DNA of 64,000 bases from Paraphysoderma sedebokerense (Eukaryota; Blastocladiomycota; Physodermatomycetes; Physodermatales; Physodermataceae): the NCBI GenBank assembly GCA_025602915.1, contig JAHLJZ010000058.1, positions 89,472 through 153,471 of the forward strand, given 5' to 3'. Positions 10,897 through 24,800 of this stretch are shown piece by piece. Positions within the stretch are counted from its first letter, which is position 1. Every line of letters begins with the position of its first letter. The notes under the pieces were generated by a model, which worked only from the letters and a program-made list of their open reading frames with translations, had not been told where the DNA came from and did no database searches. The position numbers and the translations under genes are program-made.

Positions 10897-13283
10897 ATGA
10901 TGGTCACACCTCTCGAATCGAGCAACATTCACACAACCAACCTCGACACTATTCTTTCTGTGTTACAGCAATTCTATCGGCAGTATCAATCCGACCCGTC
11001 CATTCTGAACATTGGCCACACCGCATCCGATGACGACGATGAAGCGCTTCAAACTATAGCATCTGTGAAGCAAAATTTGAGCGCTTTGGCTGGAGTGTTA
11101 TCCAGTTTGGAGGCGATACTGAAAGGTAGGGTACGATGCTCTTAGAACGAGTGGACATTGTCAAGGGAATCTTTCCTCCTAGTCCTGGTGGCTGAATAGT
11201 GAATTGCAGCTCAACTTTGATGAATATATAATTCAAACAAACCAAATTAATTGTATTGATTTCTACTTTGTATTCTATCGTTTACATTACTAAAAGATCC
11301 AAGATCCAATGTGGACGCCCTCAAACCCCAAATCACTTCCACCATCCCCGTCGAGACTTTGCTACAAGTGATTCATGGTTTAAGTTCACAATCCAGCAAA
11401 TCTATCAACGACGAAGTGGAAGGTGTCATCGGAATCTGTTGTTCTTCAATTTTACCAATCCTGTTAAAAGACTGTTCATTATCGACCGTGCTGGAGCAAT
11501 ATGGAGTAAGTCAATTCCGTTCATTTGTTCTAACCATTTCCATTTAACACGTCATCAAAGGAACTGTAATAACTCAATAACCCATACCATTCTGTATAGC
11601 CTCAAGTTGAGTTAGGTCTTCAGAATTCCCATCCAAAGATACGGTTATTGTATCTTTCCCAGTTCGCTAAAATCTTTGAATCTGATCGATCGGAATCAGT
11701 TGTTCCTTTCGTCACATCGCTGATCAACTCGAATTATGGCCATCTTATCATTCAATGTCTGGATTTTGAGAATGGAGAAGTATTAAAGGAAGCGACAGAA
11801 TGGATGCAAAATGTTTGCTGATTTTGTTAACGATTTTCTAAGTTTGAGTGAATTAGTATTCATTTGCTTTTTCTCTCGAAATAGGTATCCAAAGTCCCTT
11901 CCGGAGTTGACTTGTTGTTACAAGACTCTGTTATCGCACAGTTTCAGACTATCAGTCAGAAGTTTGTCTTTTTAGGTTTCCAATTGCTGCGTAATTTGTC
12001 ATCTGTCCTAACATCTTTAAATCAATTCTGAAATCAAGATCTGAAACGACGAAATTCAGAGTTTATGAAATGTTTCTCAATATCGCGATTTCTTCAGATG
12101 AGAACTTAACCGAGTTTGCACAGAAAGGATTGATTCACTTGTTCTTGCAAGAACTCCATACAGAAGATGTATTGGTTAAATTGAATGTGATCGAGTTGTT
12201 GCCATTGGTATGAATTGTTTTCATCCTTGCACTTTCGATGGAGTGTCTGTGTGTTACTAAGCGCTGTTTTCTACGATTTTTCTCTAGCTCGCGCAATCCC
12301 AAAACGGTTGGAGCATGCTCGAGGAAGCAGGAACTATGCAGAATTTGATAACGGTTCTAGCAAATGAGAATGATCAAGATTATTTTGTGCGATTGACGAA
12401 ATGTGGAGTGATCAAATTTGTCGGCAAGTTGGCTTTACTGAAGGTATCCATTCATTTCTACGGTTCCAAGAATTTAGCACGCGAGATGATAGTTAATGCG
12501 TTGACTTGTTAACAGAATATCGGCTTTGAAACGATGGATCGCCAGTACCATTTGATGAATAAGTTGGACTTGTGCTTACAATCTAGCGATAATGATGTAA
12601 AGGTGCGATTACTCTACCCTTTTTTAGTAGTTAAACAGTAGCGTACTGATGCTTAAACTATACAGACAACGACAATCTCTTCGTTGGCTTTGCTTTTGTC
12701 GAACCCTCAAATCGTCGAATATGTATTCCCACTGTCAGCTTCGGAACCACATCATTTGCTTCAACATCTCATCGAACAATACAAACGGTCCATGTACCCA
12801 CTTAAATCTCAACTCCTCGATACGTTCACCGCTCTCTTTTCCATTCCTAAAACCTTCTCCTCTTCTTCACAAAACGCATCCACAATCTCAACTACATGCG
12901 AAAAAATCTACAGTTTCCTTTCCTCCCCCGTCCAAGAACTCTTAAAACACATTCACCATCCCGAACCAACATTCCGAATCTCCATCTTCCTTTTCTTCAA
13001 ATCCTTAACCTTCCACACTTGGGGTTGTAAACTCTTATTCGAAAACACCGTTCTCAACACGTTACTAGACCGAACCCACGAAACCGAGTATAACTTGAAA
13101 CTCGAAAAATTCAAAGTCGTGGAAAGTTTAGTCACCGAGTTTGGAGATTTCGAAAGGTCGGGGAAAATCGAAAAGTTTGGTCCGGTGGAGAGAGTCAAAA
13201 TGGATAGATGTCAAAAGTTTATAAGGGAGGGACCGTTTTATAGGGACGTGGAAGCGGCAGTGGCAATGGAGAGTGGACGATAA
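10897..13283 (+). CDS. PSMD5: 26S proteasome assembly chaperone PSMD5/S5b
   Basis: Eight exons (10897-11125, 11297-11505, 11600-11812, 11885-11961, 12039-12207, 12288-12443, 12516-12602, 12666-13283) give 585 residues. The protein is an all-helical HEAT/ARM-like repeat protein. The middle has FRVYEMFLNIA and HTEDVLVKLNVIELLP, matching the blocks YRVYELI and EDVLVRATCIEM of animal PSMD5. The C-terminus has FIREGPFYRDVEAA, matching the conserved LSEGPYYVKPVS ending. PSMD5 binds Rpt1 (PSMC2) and assists assembly of the 19S base, and is not in the mature proteasome. Human PSMD5 is 504 residues; the extra length here is in an acidic N-terminal segment and a Ser-rich loop near residues 425-460. Start chosen as the first ATG of the frame. 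Confidence 0.85.
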
Positions 13284-13463
13284 GTGGACTGTAGCAGTTT
13301 AGTTATAGTGGATGATTTATGGTATTACTTGAACTGTAAATAACACAATATTGCAATGATGCGAATGAAATAAAAGATAACATCATTCACATATAAAGCC
13401 TCTCAAGCACAGTTTTAGCTTTCTACTAACTCAAGTTCCTTTTGACAACCTGTTTATTTCTGT

Positions 13464-13668
13464 ACCTGTTGTTGTGTAACTTTTTTCATTTTTAATCTTT
13501 TCTTGTGCGAGGTGATTAGGTCAACATAGATTGCAGCTGCGCCTTTCCACAAAAATTGAAAAAAGGGAGATAGAAGCTCGTGTTCATAATCTCAAGGCGC
13601 AGCTACTCTCCATGCTTACCTAGAACAAGACAAAGGAAAAATGAAAAAAGTCACACAAAAACAGGTGT
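13464..13668. repeat. Long imperfect hairpin
   Basis: Outer arms 13464-13512 and about 13619-13666 are imperfect reverse complements built around TTTTTTCATTTTT and its complement. A perfect inner pair, AGCTGCGCCTT at 13535-13545 and its complement at 13595-13605, is nested inside. The whole 205-bp segment could fold as one long hairpin. It may be a small non-autonomous element or a transcribed structured RNA; no target-site duplication identified. Confidence 0.7.
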
Positions 13669-13688
13669 TGTAAATCGCTAAAATGTAT

Positions 13689-13797
13689 ATTTGTTGGGTA
13701 TTGTACAGAGTCGAGACTCGAAATGCTAGGAATCATCTTCCCATTGGTTAGGCTGTACACTCAGTCAGCTTTCGACTCTGTACAATACCCAACAAAT
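13689..13797. repeat. 109-bp element with 26-bp perfect terminal inverted repeats
   Basis: The sequence beginning ATTTGTTGGGTATTGTACAG at 13689-13714 is repeated exactly in reverse complement at 13772-13797, enclosing a 57-bp loop. The size and perfect ends are MITE-like, but a stem-loop terminator-type structure is also possible. It lies 23 bp from the hairpin at 13464-13668. Confidence 0.8.
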
Positions 13798-14060
13798 CTT
13801 TCGGGATGTGAACATAAGCTTTCTATAGAAGTAGCACGGTCCGGCACAGTCGTTATTCCTTAAGACAGGCTGACAAAACGCGTCACGTAATCACCGGGCC
13901 GGTTTGTCATCTTCGCCTTACGCCTGTATTATTCTTAGCAACACAATTAATAATTCATGGCGCTTAAATTCCACACCTCCCGTCCCCATATTACATGAGT
14001 TGTTGTCTCAATCTCAACATTTTCACAACATTTAAAGCAATATTACTCCCAAAGTCAAGA

Positions 14061-15001
14061 ATGACGGCTACACTTTCGACTGCCAAGTTTCCCGAACCGA
14101 TTACGTCGTATGATGTACATGTGTATTGGTTACCTAAAAGTCAGAAACAATTTGACGAGGCAATGTTGTTACGAGAGAACGCTATGAAAAAGGTAGACTT
14201 TTTCGATTTTTTTTTTTTACCGTTTCGCCTTTTTCTTTAAATGCGTGTGTACGAGTAAGCCTCTGTTAACCTTTATTGGTGGTTTTGGGTTTCGTTGTAA
14301 ATCTGTAATGTAGTTTCCGAATCTAAGGTACGGAACGCCGCAACGAAATCCTGTCGGTAATGTTATCATTTCCTTTCTTTCAAGCAGGAGGAAGAAGACA
14401 AAGTTTTGTCTTGTAACTAACTCATCACATGAATCTGATTTTATTGGGTTTTTCGATATTACAGGTCCACATCCATACAGTATGTTTGAAATCGGTATTT
14501 ACCTCTTTTTCACTTTTCCTCTCTTCGTCTTCATGAAAGAAATTCAATTACTCACAACTTGTATTTTAATTTTATCCATTTTCTTAATCAACTTGTTTCG
14601 GTTGTATGTTCTTGGCGATATTCGGTGCGGATTTATGAATAGATTTGGTAACATTGGAACAGTACGCCATGTTTGTACCCTGGATAACATTGAATCATGG
14701 AAACTTAAGTGTTTTGATTCATCCTCATACAGGTACAGTATTATTATTTCATTTTAATTTCAAATTTAACCATGTACTTAACCAATACGTTGTATTTTCT
14801 TTCCTTACTTCCGGAATTGACGTCAACCTCAATGTCATCACCAAACTCGATATCGGAATCAAATTGGTTATACTGAACGAATAAATAGGCGATGAAGTAA
14901 AAGATCATAGTAGACATGCATTATGGCTCGGTGAAAGAGTGCCCCTAGATTTCGCGATGTTGGAAGAATTTCAAAAGATGAAAGATCGTGGTGAAGTTTA
15001 A
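14061..15001 (+). CDS. DOPA 4,5-dioxygenase family protein
   Basis: Five exons (14061-14192, 14314-14356, 14465-14494, 14643-14732, 14889-15001) give 135 residues. The protein shows the full DOPA-dioxygenase (PF08883) pattern: YDVHVYW near residue 17, NPVGPHPYSMFEI near residue 55, MFVPWITLNHGNLSVLIHPHTG near 75-97, and DHSRHALWLGERVPLDF near 103-118. The conserved His residues presumably bind iron. Plant and fungal members of this family open the ring of L-DOPA to give betalamic/muscaflavin-type products; some family members act on other catechols. The start at 14061 is preferred; an in-frame ATG at 13995 would add 22 residues that do not look conserved. It is convergent with ERV1. Tyrosinase genes that could make DOPA are about 44 kb away in the same window. 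Confidence 0.85.
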
Positions 15002-15537
15002 GTGAATTGGGTATTCGGTTTTAGTAGGGGATGTGGGGTTTGTAAATTTGTGTGCAAACGGAAGGTTGAAAGCAAGTGTTGAGTTACTCTTATGGTGTAT
15101 TTTTAGAGATTGAATAGATGTATATTTATCCCTGTTATAATGCATTTTTGTCTTCTTTTTTTCTGTAAATGACGGTACAATTTATCGATATGAACTCCTT
15201 GTTTTAAAGACAGAGTGAGAAGATTTTGTATCTTCATTCGAAGTACTAAGGCGATTGATGCGCGGGCGCATTCCTGATGTCGATAGTTTGAGACGATTGT
15301 CAATTGATCAATGGATGTATTAAGGAATAAAAAGATGTAATATGAGCATAACAGTTCAGATTTAGAGTATGCTGTGATGTTATTTTGAGTTTTGTGGACC
15401 TCAAATATTGGTAAAGTCGATATGATAAGAATAGGTTAATTTGAAGAACACAACCTTTATTACATTCGTTCCATGTCAATCTTTCTAAATCTACATTCTA
15501 CAATAAATTTAAAACAAATTACAGGAAATAAACAATT
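15002..15537. other. Convergent 3' intergenic region
   Basis: This lies between the ends of the DOPA dioxygenase and ERV1 genes. AT-rich, no recognisable gene; it presumably holds the two 3' UTRs and polyadenylation signals. Confidence 0.6.
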
Positions 15538-16294
15538 TCAATCACAAGATCCATCTTTCGGACCATCTCTCCACCTTTCAAACACCTTGTCACAATCAAA
15601 CTTTGGTTTTCCCAAATTTTCATTCACCTCGTTATGAACTCTACACATCCATTGACTAATTTCCCAATTATTATTAACAGGTGGAGGATCTCGTTTCATG
15701 TAGTCTTGCAAATGAGTGGCACAATAAGAACAAGGATATAATTTAGAGAAGGAAGAAAGAAAGTTATGTAAATTGGATTGTTCTTCAGTTGTTGGATTGG
15801 TCGGATAATATGCTGCCATGGTATGGAGAAAAGTCCAAGTGTGTCGACCTAGTTTTCTGGAATCTGGAGAAACATGAACAAGGTAGGTTTAGAATCAAAA
15901 GTGGATACAGTTTGGTGGGGGTAGCAAGTTGCGAAATAGTTGAAAGTGATTTTATGATATTGGTAATTCACAAAATGAGATTACAGAGGTCGGTAGAGGT
16001 TCTTATGAAATTAAAGTGAAGGAGTAATAGAGTGAATAATAAATGATTCAAACCTGGAGGACACTCCATTTTGTATCCTTCGGATTCTGTCTGTGACTTT
16101 ACTTTAGTTTGTACATCCTGATCTTGCTTTTCAGTCGAATTGGTCGATGCAGTTGCTGATGTACCCGGAGAATGATGAGTCTTTCCTTTGCGTTTTTCTG
16201 CATGAGTCCATGACTTGAAATCAGTGCATACTCTGCAAGGTTTCTGTGGATTATTCGTCGATGAGTGAGAGTCTATATTCTGGAAGGGATTCAT
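15538..16294 (-). CDS. ERV1: FAD-linked sulfhydryl oxidase ERV1/ALR
   Basis: Two exons (16294-16054 and 15848-15538) give 183 residues. The N-terminal shuttle pair is CRVC at residues 20-23, followed by a disordered Ser/Thr/Lys-rich linker to about residue 76. The ERV/ALR core follows: GRHTWTFLH (81-89), the active-site YPCSYC with Cys120 and Cys123 next to FAD, and the FAD-binding CRVHNEVNENLGKPKFDCD block carrying the structural disulphide. Erv1 reoxidises Mia40 in the mitochondrial intermembrane space and passes electrons to cytochrome c. The two-CxxC layout is that of the mitochondrial enzyme and not of secretory Erv2. The gene is divergent from SNT2 across 238 bp. Confidence 0.93.
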
Positions 16295-16532
16295 AGATAA
16301 TAGAGTAAATAATCGATCAAGATAAATATATTCTCGGTTGACGAGGAATGCAATTTTTGCCTGTCGGTCGTTCCGTTCTGTGGCCTGCTCAAAAGTTCCC
16401 GCCTTCCTTCACCCGCTAAATCCATATTGTCGAAGAACGATATAAACTCTTTCTTTTCTTTAGCTTCGATATCTCACACTCATACCTGTCAATGCGATAC
16501 TGTAGCTGAATTGTTTTACCAAGTTTCGTTGC
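16295..16532. promoter_or_regulatory. Shared upstream region of ERV1 and SNT2
   Basis: The start codons of ERV1 (minus) and SNT2 (plus) are 238 bp apart, so both promoters and 5' UTRs must lie in this interval. No clear TATA box identified. Confidence 0.6.
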
Positions 16533-19500
16533 ATGTCGATTCCTCAGTCTTCCTCGAATCGGAACTCGGTCAAGCGAAAAGGGATTCGCTACAACGTTGG
16601 AGGTACCGATCATATTAGACATATTTGATGATTTTGCTCCATGGTAGAAATAATGATACCATACAGCAATACATTTATTGTTCCTTTAGCTCTTTGAATT
16701 ATCTTTTTAGCGGTGGTTTGCTTACATTTATTATCTTTCGTTATCTTTCCGTTGGGTAGACCATGTTTTTTTAAGGGCAGAACAAAAGGGCGAGCCATAC
16801 TATATCGGTCGAATCGTTGGGTTCGTACATCCAGATCAAGTTCGTCTAGTCTGGTTTTATCGGCCCCATGATATTCTTAGTCGCAGAAAATCCTACGACC
16901 CTCATCTATTGGTTGCTTCCATGCACAGCGATGTAAATTCGGTGAAAGCGCTTATTGGCAAATGCACCATCAAACATACATCTAAAATTTCAAATTTGTC
17001 AGAATACAAAACACTCGATTCCTGCTTTTATTACAACCAATTGTTTGACCGCTTTACCAAGCGAGTGTATGATGTGATTCCGTCAAAAGATGTTTTGAAC
17101 CGGCCCCCGGAAGTCACAGCAACGTTGAGGCAATTTCAGTTTGTCTTGATCGAAGAAGGCAAGGCTACACAGTTAACGAGTAGCATGGAAATTTGCAGAG
17201 CTTGTAAACAATGGGTTTCGACAGACGAAAAAGTCACTTGTGTGCAATGCAAGAAAATATACCATGGCCATTGTGTGGAGCTCGAAGGAAAGATAAACAG
17301 AGGGTACGCTTGGTTATGTCATTACTGCTCAAATCCAGGTTCATCAGAGTCAATAGGATCACCGACACTGTCGTCGATACCTTCTTCTCCACCAAAATCC
17401 TCATTATCCTTGTCTTCCCCGTCTGTTCGAGATTTCTCCGAGAATTCAACATTCAATGAGAAATCCGCGTTCCCGTTTTGTTACTTTGGCATTCATTGTA
17501 CAAATGAAGAAATACTAGAAGTCGATCCAGCCCATCCTATTTACCCCCGATCCTGTTCCCGTGTTCAGTCTAAATACCAAGCGGTACTCCCCGAAGTTGG
17601 AAGTAAACCGTTCTTGGCCAGCTATTCGACCTCTGAACTTGACGATATGGCAGAATCAGGTCAAAATATTTCTGCTGACTACTTGACTCCACTTATTGCC
17701 CCTTCAAAAGGAGGAAGGAAGAAGAAAGGCCCGAAAAGTAGGTTTCCGGGCGGTAGCGGCACACTATCTCGTACCGAATCCAATTCGTCAATCGCAAGTT
17801 CAAGTGGGGACCACATTTCTGATAACGTTACGGCACTCCTTACCCAGTACTCACTCATACGTGGTTCGGATCCCCCGTATTTCGATCATACTATGATATC
17901 CGGATCTGAACGTATGTGGGAGCCATCTTTCTATTGAGTTTCATTTCCTTGTTATTTCATTGAGAGCAGTTATCGGATTTTATTTCTTTAATTAAAATAA
18001 TCTTGATGCTAATTTGTGCTATTCACTTTGTCATATTTACACAGTAAACCGATACCACCTCCTACTTCAGTCACTTTCGTCGACCCCATTTCCGTCTTAC
18101 TCTGCCACATTTCTCGATCGTGCTTTGCTAGAATTAACCGTGTCCAAATACGATGTCGACAAAGCATTCAACGTTCTAAAACGATTGTCTAGGGAGGATT
18201 ATTTAAACGGGACCTCTCCGAATGATTCCGTAGAAGAGAATAGGACATTGTTGCAAAAAACATGGAGTAAAGCAAGAGGCGAAACTGAATGGAGCGATGA
18301 AGATAAAGAAAACTTTTTGAAAGGGACGGAGAGGTTCGGTCGGGATGTATGGCAAATTAAATCACAGGTATTATATCCTTGCATCGTTTGTCTCCGAGAT
18401 ATCAGTGGACTTATGATATGGTTTGCTCTTCTTTATATTCAGTTTTTGCCTCTGAAACCGATGAAAGAAGTGGTGCTGTATTTCTACCGGAGTAAGAAGT
18501 CGAAAGAGTACAGGGACCACTATGACAAGTATTTGAAGGCGTATAATATTTCGTAAGTTTCAATTAACTGAGCACGGTTGACATGTTTTTGTACTAAAAC
18601 TCGATGAACAGGAAACGTCCAAAAGCAGCGGCGGCCACTACTTCTAGTTCAACCAATGGGCACTCTGATTCATTATTACCCCAGCAAGAGCAGTCCAAAG
18701 AAGATTTACAAATTGCACAGGACATTGTACCATCAACTCCAACCATAACTCTTTTAACATCAACCGAAATACAGCCGAAGCAAACTACCCCAGAGACCGT
18801 GGAGGCTGAAGAAACTACTGAAACACTGCCCATACATTCTCAGCTGGAGTCACTACAGCTTCCCACTGAGAGTCAGGCACGACGGCTGTCTTCTTCCTCT
18901 CTGTCTTCTGTAGAATCTGTCTCATCGTTGTCTTCCATTTCATCTCCCCTCTCCTCCCCATCAGACACATTCTCCTCTTCGTTTTCTGAAATCTCATCCT
19001 CAGATCTCTCTTCCCCTGCTTCTTCTGGCTCTGGTTCCGACTCTGACGATTCACTTCCGATAAACCCGTATCTGTTCGCTTCATCATCGTCCTACCTGCC
19101 ATTTTACAAACCTCCTTCAAGTGACCCTAAATCATGTTCAAATTGCGCAACTCATGTGTCATCTAAATGGATTAAAACAAATCGAGTTCGAACAGAAACT
19201 GTAAAGGGGCAAAAGATGAACAAGCGAGATGTAGTGTGCGCTGAGTGTGGAGATTACTGGCTAAAATATGGTGTCATGAAGTATATCTCTGAAGCGATCG
19301 TGAGGCGAAACAAAGATAGAGCCAGAGACAGGAGTAAGTCTAAATTCGTAATGAATGGGATATTTGAGATATATTGATTTTTTTTCTTCTTTAGAAAAAC
19401 GGAAAAGATTTGGAGACGGTAGAAGTGATGAATCGTCATTTGACGATGATGATTTCGAGGAGGAATTTTACAACGATTTAGAAGCAACTTCAGACAAACG

Positions 19501-21574
19501 CAAACGCGGAAGACCGAAAAAGAGTGCCAGAGTAAGTTTCTACCGATTTTTCAGTACTAGATATAGATTTAACACCTGTCGAATTGCAGTCATCTCCAGC
19601 GTACATTCCACCTCCACCCCCTCCACTCTGTGCCATGTGTGGGGAAGAAACGTACGCGTCGAAGACCGATTCACCATTGAAAGACGATAATCAAAGCAAA
19701 GGGTTACAAAAATGTATAGACTGTGGAATGTCTGTTCATGGCGGTAAGAATAATAGTTATTCCGAACCGTTCGCTCTTCCATTCAGTGTTTGACCGTAAC
19801 AAATCACATTCCTTTCATTCATTAAGCCTGTAGCAGTGTAATCCAATCTGCCGAAGACGATAGTTCTGTATTGTCGAAATCAATGTGGAGATGCTCCGCT
19901 TGCACTAATAATCTTCAGCCAACGATTTCAGTGGTTTGTTCTCGTTGTGGTACTCCGACATCGCCTTTGAATGTCGTCACTGATCTGCCCTTTATCCCTT
20001 AGAGTTACAAATGTATTCTCTGTCCTCCTAATCAGCCCCTATCACCGCCAATGCCTTTAGTCAGAACAGTTGGGCACAATTGGGTTCATTTAATTTGCGG
20101 GCTATGGATGCCTGAGATCCGGTTCCGAGAAAGTGAAAAGAATCTCGAAATGGCAGAGGGAGCCGATGTAATTGGGAAAGAGAAGTGGAGTCAGGTTCGT
20201 TAAGCTTTGATTTCCATCGAGTCTGACTCAAATTAGCGATAATGTTGTCTGATTCGTTACTTTCGACTTGGTATTATATTGACGCATGTGCATTGAATGC
20301 AATTAAAGACCTGCTCAATCTGCAACACCCCTGGTGGAGCCTGCGTAAGCTGCGGTGATACTTCTTGTTCGAGCGTTTTCCATATTTCCTGCGCACTTAG
20401 GGAAAAATACTACTTTGGGCTGTTAGAAGAATCCATTCTCGTTCCAGTGACGACTTCCACTTCCTCTCAATCTTCCCTGCATTCTAATTCCAGTTTACCA
20501 TCGAATTCTTTAATATCGAATACGCCAACCAGCAGTGCACAGAAACTTCGGACGGAGCTTGCCTCCGTACCAACAATTTGGTGTCGGGAACATGTGTTAA
20601 ACCAAGATGGGAAGACAAATAGTGAAGATACTACGCTCGTTGATTCCGGTGCGATTGAGGCTAAAAAATATTCTTCAAAGACTGGCAAGAAACGAGGAAC
20701 CAACTCGAAAACCGGAAGTGCTACGGTGTCCCCATTAGTGAAATCTGAGGACCCATCTTCAAACGCCTCGAAACGAAACAAACCTTCAAAGCAGCTCAGC
20801 CGATCGAATTCGCTAGATAAAATTCTCCAACCAGATACAACTTCCTCTGCTAAATCGTCTTCGAATTCTACTCCCAATATGTCTGCCTTGGAGAGGCGTG
20901 GATCATTTGGACCGCTCTCTGCAACAGTACCAGCTAATATTTCGTTTGAAATAATACAATCTGCCTTAGATTTCGCCAAAAAGTACAAATTTATACCCAA
21001 GGGTCGATATTCAAGTTCTTCACAACTGGATCCCGAATCATACGGGTTTCAACTTGCCAAACATAAATCGACCACGCGATCAAAGTTTGCTAAAAATGAA
21101 AGTAGCAAAAAGAAAACAACGGACAAAAAATTAGTTTTCGTGAACAATAAGTTCATTGAAGAAGATGATACTGTTAAAAATGAGTTCAACATCGACGACA
21201 TGACTCGCTTGAATATTGAGCAAGAGCCTAAATGCTGGCGTTGTGGTAATGACGCTAGTCCGTTTTGGTTCGATTGCAAACAAATAGTTAAAGGCGAGCC
21301 GGTGGAACAACAACATGGGAATGGAAATGGAATAACTCATGGGGAGACTGATAATATGGTATTTTCGCATGGGTCGAAAGGCATTGCCAGTACTGAAACT
21401 GGTATTTTGCCAATTCAAAATGGTGTAGCGACCGATGTTGGGTCTGCAGTCGAGAGACTGAAAGAAAGTAAGGCACAATCACATAATTCTTCTGAGACTG
21501 GTAAAGAAGTTGTATGCTTTCGATGCCATAGTGTAGGACTGCTAGAGAACGACGGCATTAATCAAACTGTTTGA
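16533..21574 (+). CDS. SNT2: SNT2-type BAH/PHD/SANT chromatin protein
   Basis: Ten exons (16533-16602, 16760-17911, 18045-18367, 18443-18552, 18612-19333, 19395-19531, 19590-19743, 19827-19930, 20003-20194, 20309-21574) sum to 1409 residues, close to yeast Snt2 (1403). Domains in order: BAH (about 20-140, with DHVFLRA and VRLVWFYRPHDIL), PHD1 (about 169-215, CRAC...CVQC...HGHC...CHYC), an ELM2-like helix and SANT domain (about 480-560, WSDEDKENFLKGTERFGRDVW), a GATA-type zinc finger (CSNC...CAEC, about 726), a second PHD (CAMC...CIDC, about 851), and an extended PHD (CILCPP...HNWVHLICGLWMPE...CSICNTPGG, about 928-1030). Snt2 works with Ecm5/Rpd3 in stress-responsive chromatin regulation and has been described as a ubiquitin ligase for excess histones. 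The C-terminal 400 residues are Ser/Lys-rich with one further CWRCGND zinc pair. Confidence 0.92.
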
Positions 21575-21887
21575 ATCTGTAATATGTATTTCATGTAGAC
21601 TGTTTGTATTGTTGTATGTATGATGTGTTAATCTGTACTATTCATATTTGAAAGTTCCATGTTATTGCTTATCAGTGGTAGTTCTCCATCGCATCAGCGG
21701 AGGTTCTGTCAGTGAACTGATTGTATCAACCGCTGTTGAAATGTGCGTAATGCTACGCTTAATCTCCTGGTGTATAGTAAATAGAGACAAAAAGGAATAA
21801 ACAAGCATATAACGAAGTTTGCCTCTCTGAATTTTAGGCTGGCCTGTTTATTTCATCACCCAAAGGGTGGCTGCCCTATATTCATCT
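21575..21887. other. Convergent 3' intergenic region
   Basis: This is the 313-bp gap between the 3' ends of SNT2 and VPS53. No gene seen; presumably both 3' UTRs. Confidence 0.6.
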
Positions 21888-24800
21888 TTACTTCCCACCT
21901 CCTTTCGACATACCCATACTCATCCCCCCTAAACCAAATCCAAACCCAAACTTCTTCGAATCTTTACCTCCTGATCCACCTTGATTTTGGCCTTGATTGC
22001 CAGCCCCACCAGCAGTATTACCAGTACCACTGCTACCAGAAGTTCCACCACCAATTGAAATAGAAGGCATAGTCATTGATGGTATGGTCATGAATGAAGA
22101 CTTCTGTTCTGAAGATGAGGAATTTCCACTGGACGAGGATGACGAGAATGAGGTGAATGCCGAAGCAAAGGACGATGATGGAGGTGGTGGAGGGACACTG
22201 GTTTCATTTGACGAGGGATATTTCTGGAGGAAAATGTCGATAATGGCTTGCATTTCGGATTTTCTCAGACCCTTTAGGAATATAGAAAACAGCATAAGCA
22301 TTCTAATGATTCCGAAATAACAAAAGGGCTCGACAAAAAAAGAGGTAATACCTTTAAATCCAAAATCTTTTGAAACGTTCCCAATTTCTTCTCTGGGAAT
22401 AACATTGCATAATTATCAACAAGTCCTTCGGGTGGATCATGTGGCGCAAGGATGACTTTCAGCATCATCTCTGTTTTCGACAAATGCTTGGTTATAATTT
22501 TTGCGTATCTAAGGAAAATACATCGTCCAAAGTGAGAACATGGGCAAATAACAAAGTCCGGCCCTTATTGGGCCCGGTTAGAAGTTCTACATACGTCGAA
22601 GGAGGAGCGCTAGGCTCATCTGATCCAATATTTGGCATATTGAGCAAAATAGTTTTTACAGCATGAGTATCGAGGAGCAGCTATAAAGTAATCAGTTAAC
22701 TACCTGACGTTTGAATCGCGGACCCGCGGAAATATCAAATTACCTGTTCAGCACCGACTTCAGATATCGGTCTACATTTTGATAGATTGTTGTGAAACCT
22801 TGTCGGGAAAGAGCTGCCATGAGAAAAAAATGTTAGGTTGTTATCCACATTAAGAATTACAGAGCCAGAATCAACATACTCCGCAAATTTATCGCAAAAC
22901 ATTTTGAAGTATTTCACGTTACCCAATCCATCCTTCATGATCGGAATGCACTCATTTAATACGGAACCTATCATAGTGATATACTCGGATTGATCTCCGA
23001 CTGATTGCAGAGTGCCCCATGGGATCTTGGACATGACTGTAAGGGCAGGGTCACAGTTGATTTCAATGCCACGGATAAGCGTGCGAATGCAAGATAAAAT
23101 CACTCTAATATCCAATGAGATCAGTGACAATATTGTGAGTATAGGAGTTGGCTGACATGAACTGTAGTAATCATACCCCATAAAGGCATCCCTCGCTTTG
23201 CTCAATTGAACTTTATCCTTGAAGTCTGAATGAATCTTTTCCAGCAGCTTTTCCTCAAGCTATCAGAGACATTTAAAATTAATTTTGATGTAGTATGTCA
23301 AAGGATTAAAAAAAGAGCAAATTCAAACCTGTGAAGTGATGTTGGAACAATAGTCCGCGGTATTTAGCAGAATACAAGTAACCTTCCAATCGTCTTTGGA
23401 AAGTGGTTTTTTTTCATCTCTACGGGTTAATGAATATCAGAGAACGCCCTCATAATGCCAAAACAAAAGCAACTGTGATAGTACTTCGGTATCTTTCCCT
23501 GTAACACATCAGCATATCCTACCAGCCATTTATCGAACATCATAGCCAAGTCATAGAACGGCTTCTTCGTGGACAATTTGGAGAATTGAACTAATTGCTC
23601 TTTGTAGTATAAGAAGAGCTCCGTCGATGATTGAAGTACGGCCATATATGTGTCTTCTTCTGAGAGGGGCGGCTTGGATCGGAACGATTCCATCATGGTT
23701 GCTAGATTTCTGGTGTTAGAAAGTAGAGACGCAAAATTGACGTTACAATGGAAGGAAGCAAATTAGCATGAAGCAGCCAGAAAAGCAAATAAATGCGGAG
23801 CTTACTTGTCCTCTGCCTCAATGAAATGGCTTAAATACGGTTCGAAGCAAGACGAAATTGCGCCAGCATATTTCGATTCTGGAAGCGCATTTTGAGAGTT
23901 TTCGAGAGTCGAAGCTGGTGTCTAAAAAAGTTAATTCGCAACAACACGATGTTAACTTAGCTTCATATCTCTTAATACGGAGGACACGGAGAAGAAGGTG
24001 GAAGTAAGCAGAGTATGATATTACGTTATTCGAATATCGCTGGCTCAATTGATTTTCAAACTCTATGGTCGTTCTCATTATCTTCAGCAAATTTTTTATA
24101 TCCATAGTCTGAGATCGATTTAGGACATCCGTTAAACCTCGTCTGTGATCGCAATTGACCGACATTTAAATGGAATCATGGTAGAAGGATTAGTTGTCCG
24201 AAAACATTTAGAAACAGTAAAAGTAAAAGAATTTCTACTGACTTGGTATCATCGCAAAATTTTTCACACAACAATCTATCAACATTCCAAGTCGGAGGAA
24301 ATACAGTAGTATGCTCTTCATCGTATACTTTCATAACACGCTTTAACCAAGCATATCGCCGTGGCACATTGTCCAAGGAGGCCAGCTAGGATGTATGAGT
24401 TAGCATATGAGGGAATAAAGAAGAATTGCTAGTACAACTCACCTCTTCGTTCCCACGAAATATATTTCTGTATTCACGTAGAATTAAGTCAATGTACCAG
24501 TTCATCAGCTGGTCTCTGTAATAGCGGTCAAGAAAGAATTAGGAGTCGCGAATTCAGCAAGTGGGAGAATAAATAAGAGATGCATACTTTGCGGATTGAT
24601 CTAAAGTGTCGACGACGAGACAACCTTCTGCCAATTGCTGGATGTTGCCCGTTATCATGCCTTGATTTGTAAAGCTTCAATGTGTGGTATCAATTGGTGA
24701 GTAAGGCATCATTTGGTAACAATGTGATATAGACAGTTTACCTGCAATCAAACAAATCAAATATTTGCCTTCGCAGATCTGATTGAATCATGTGCAATCG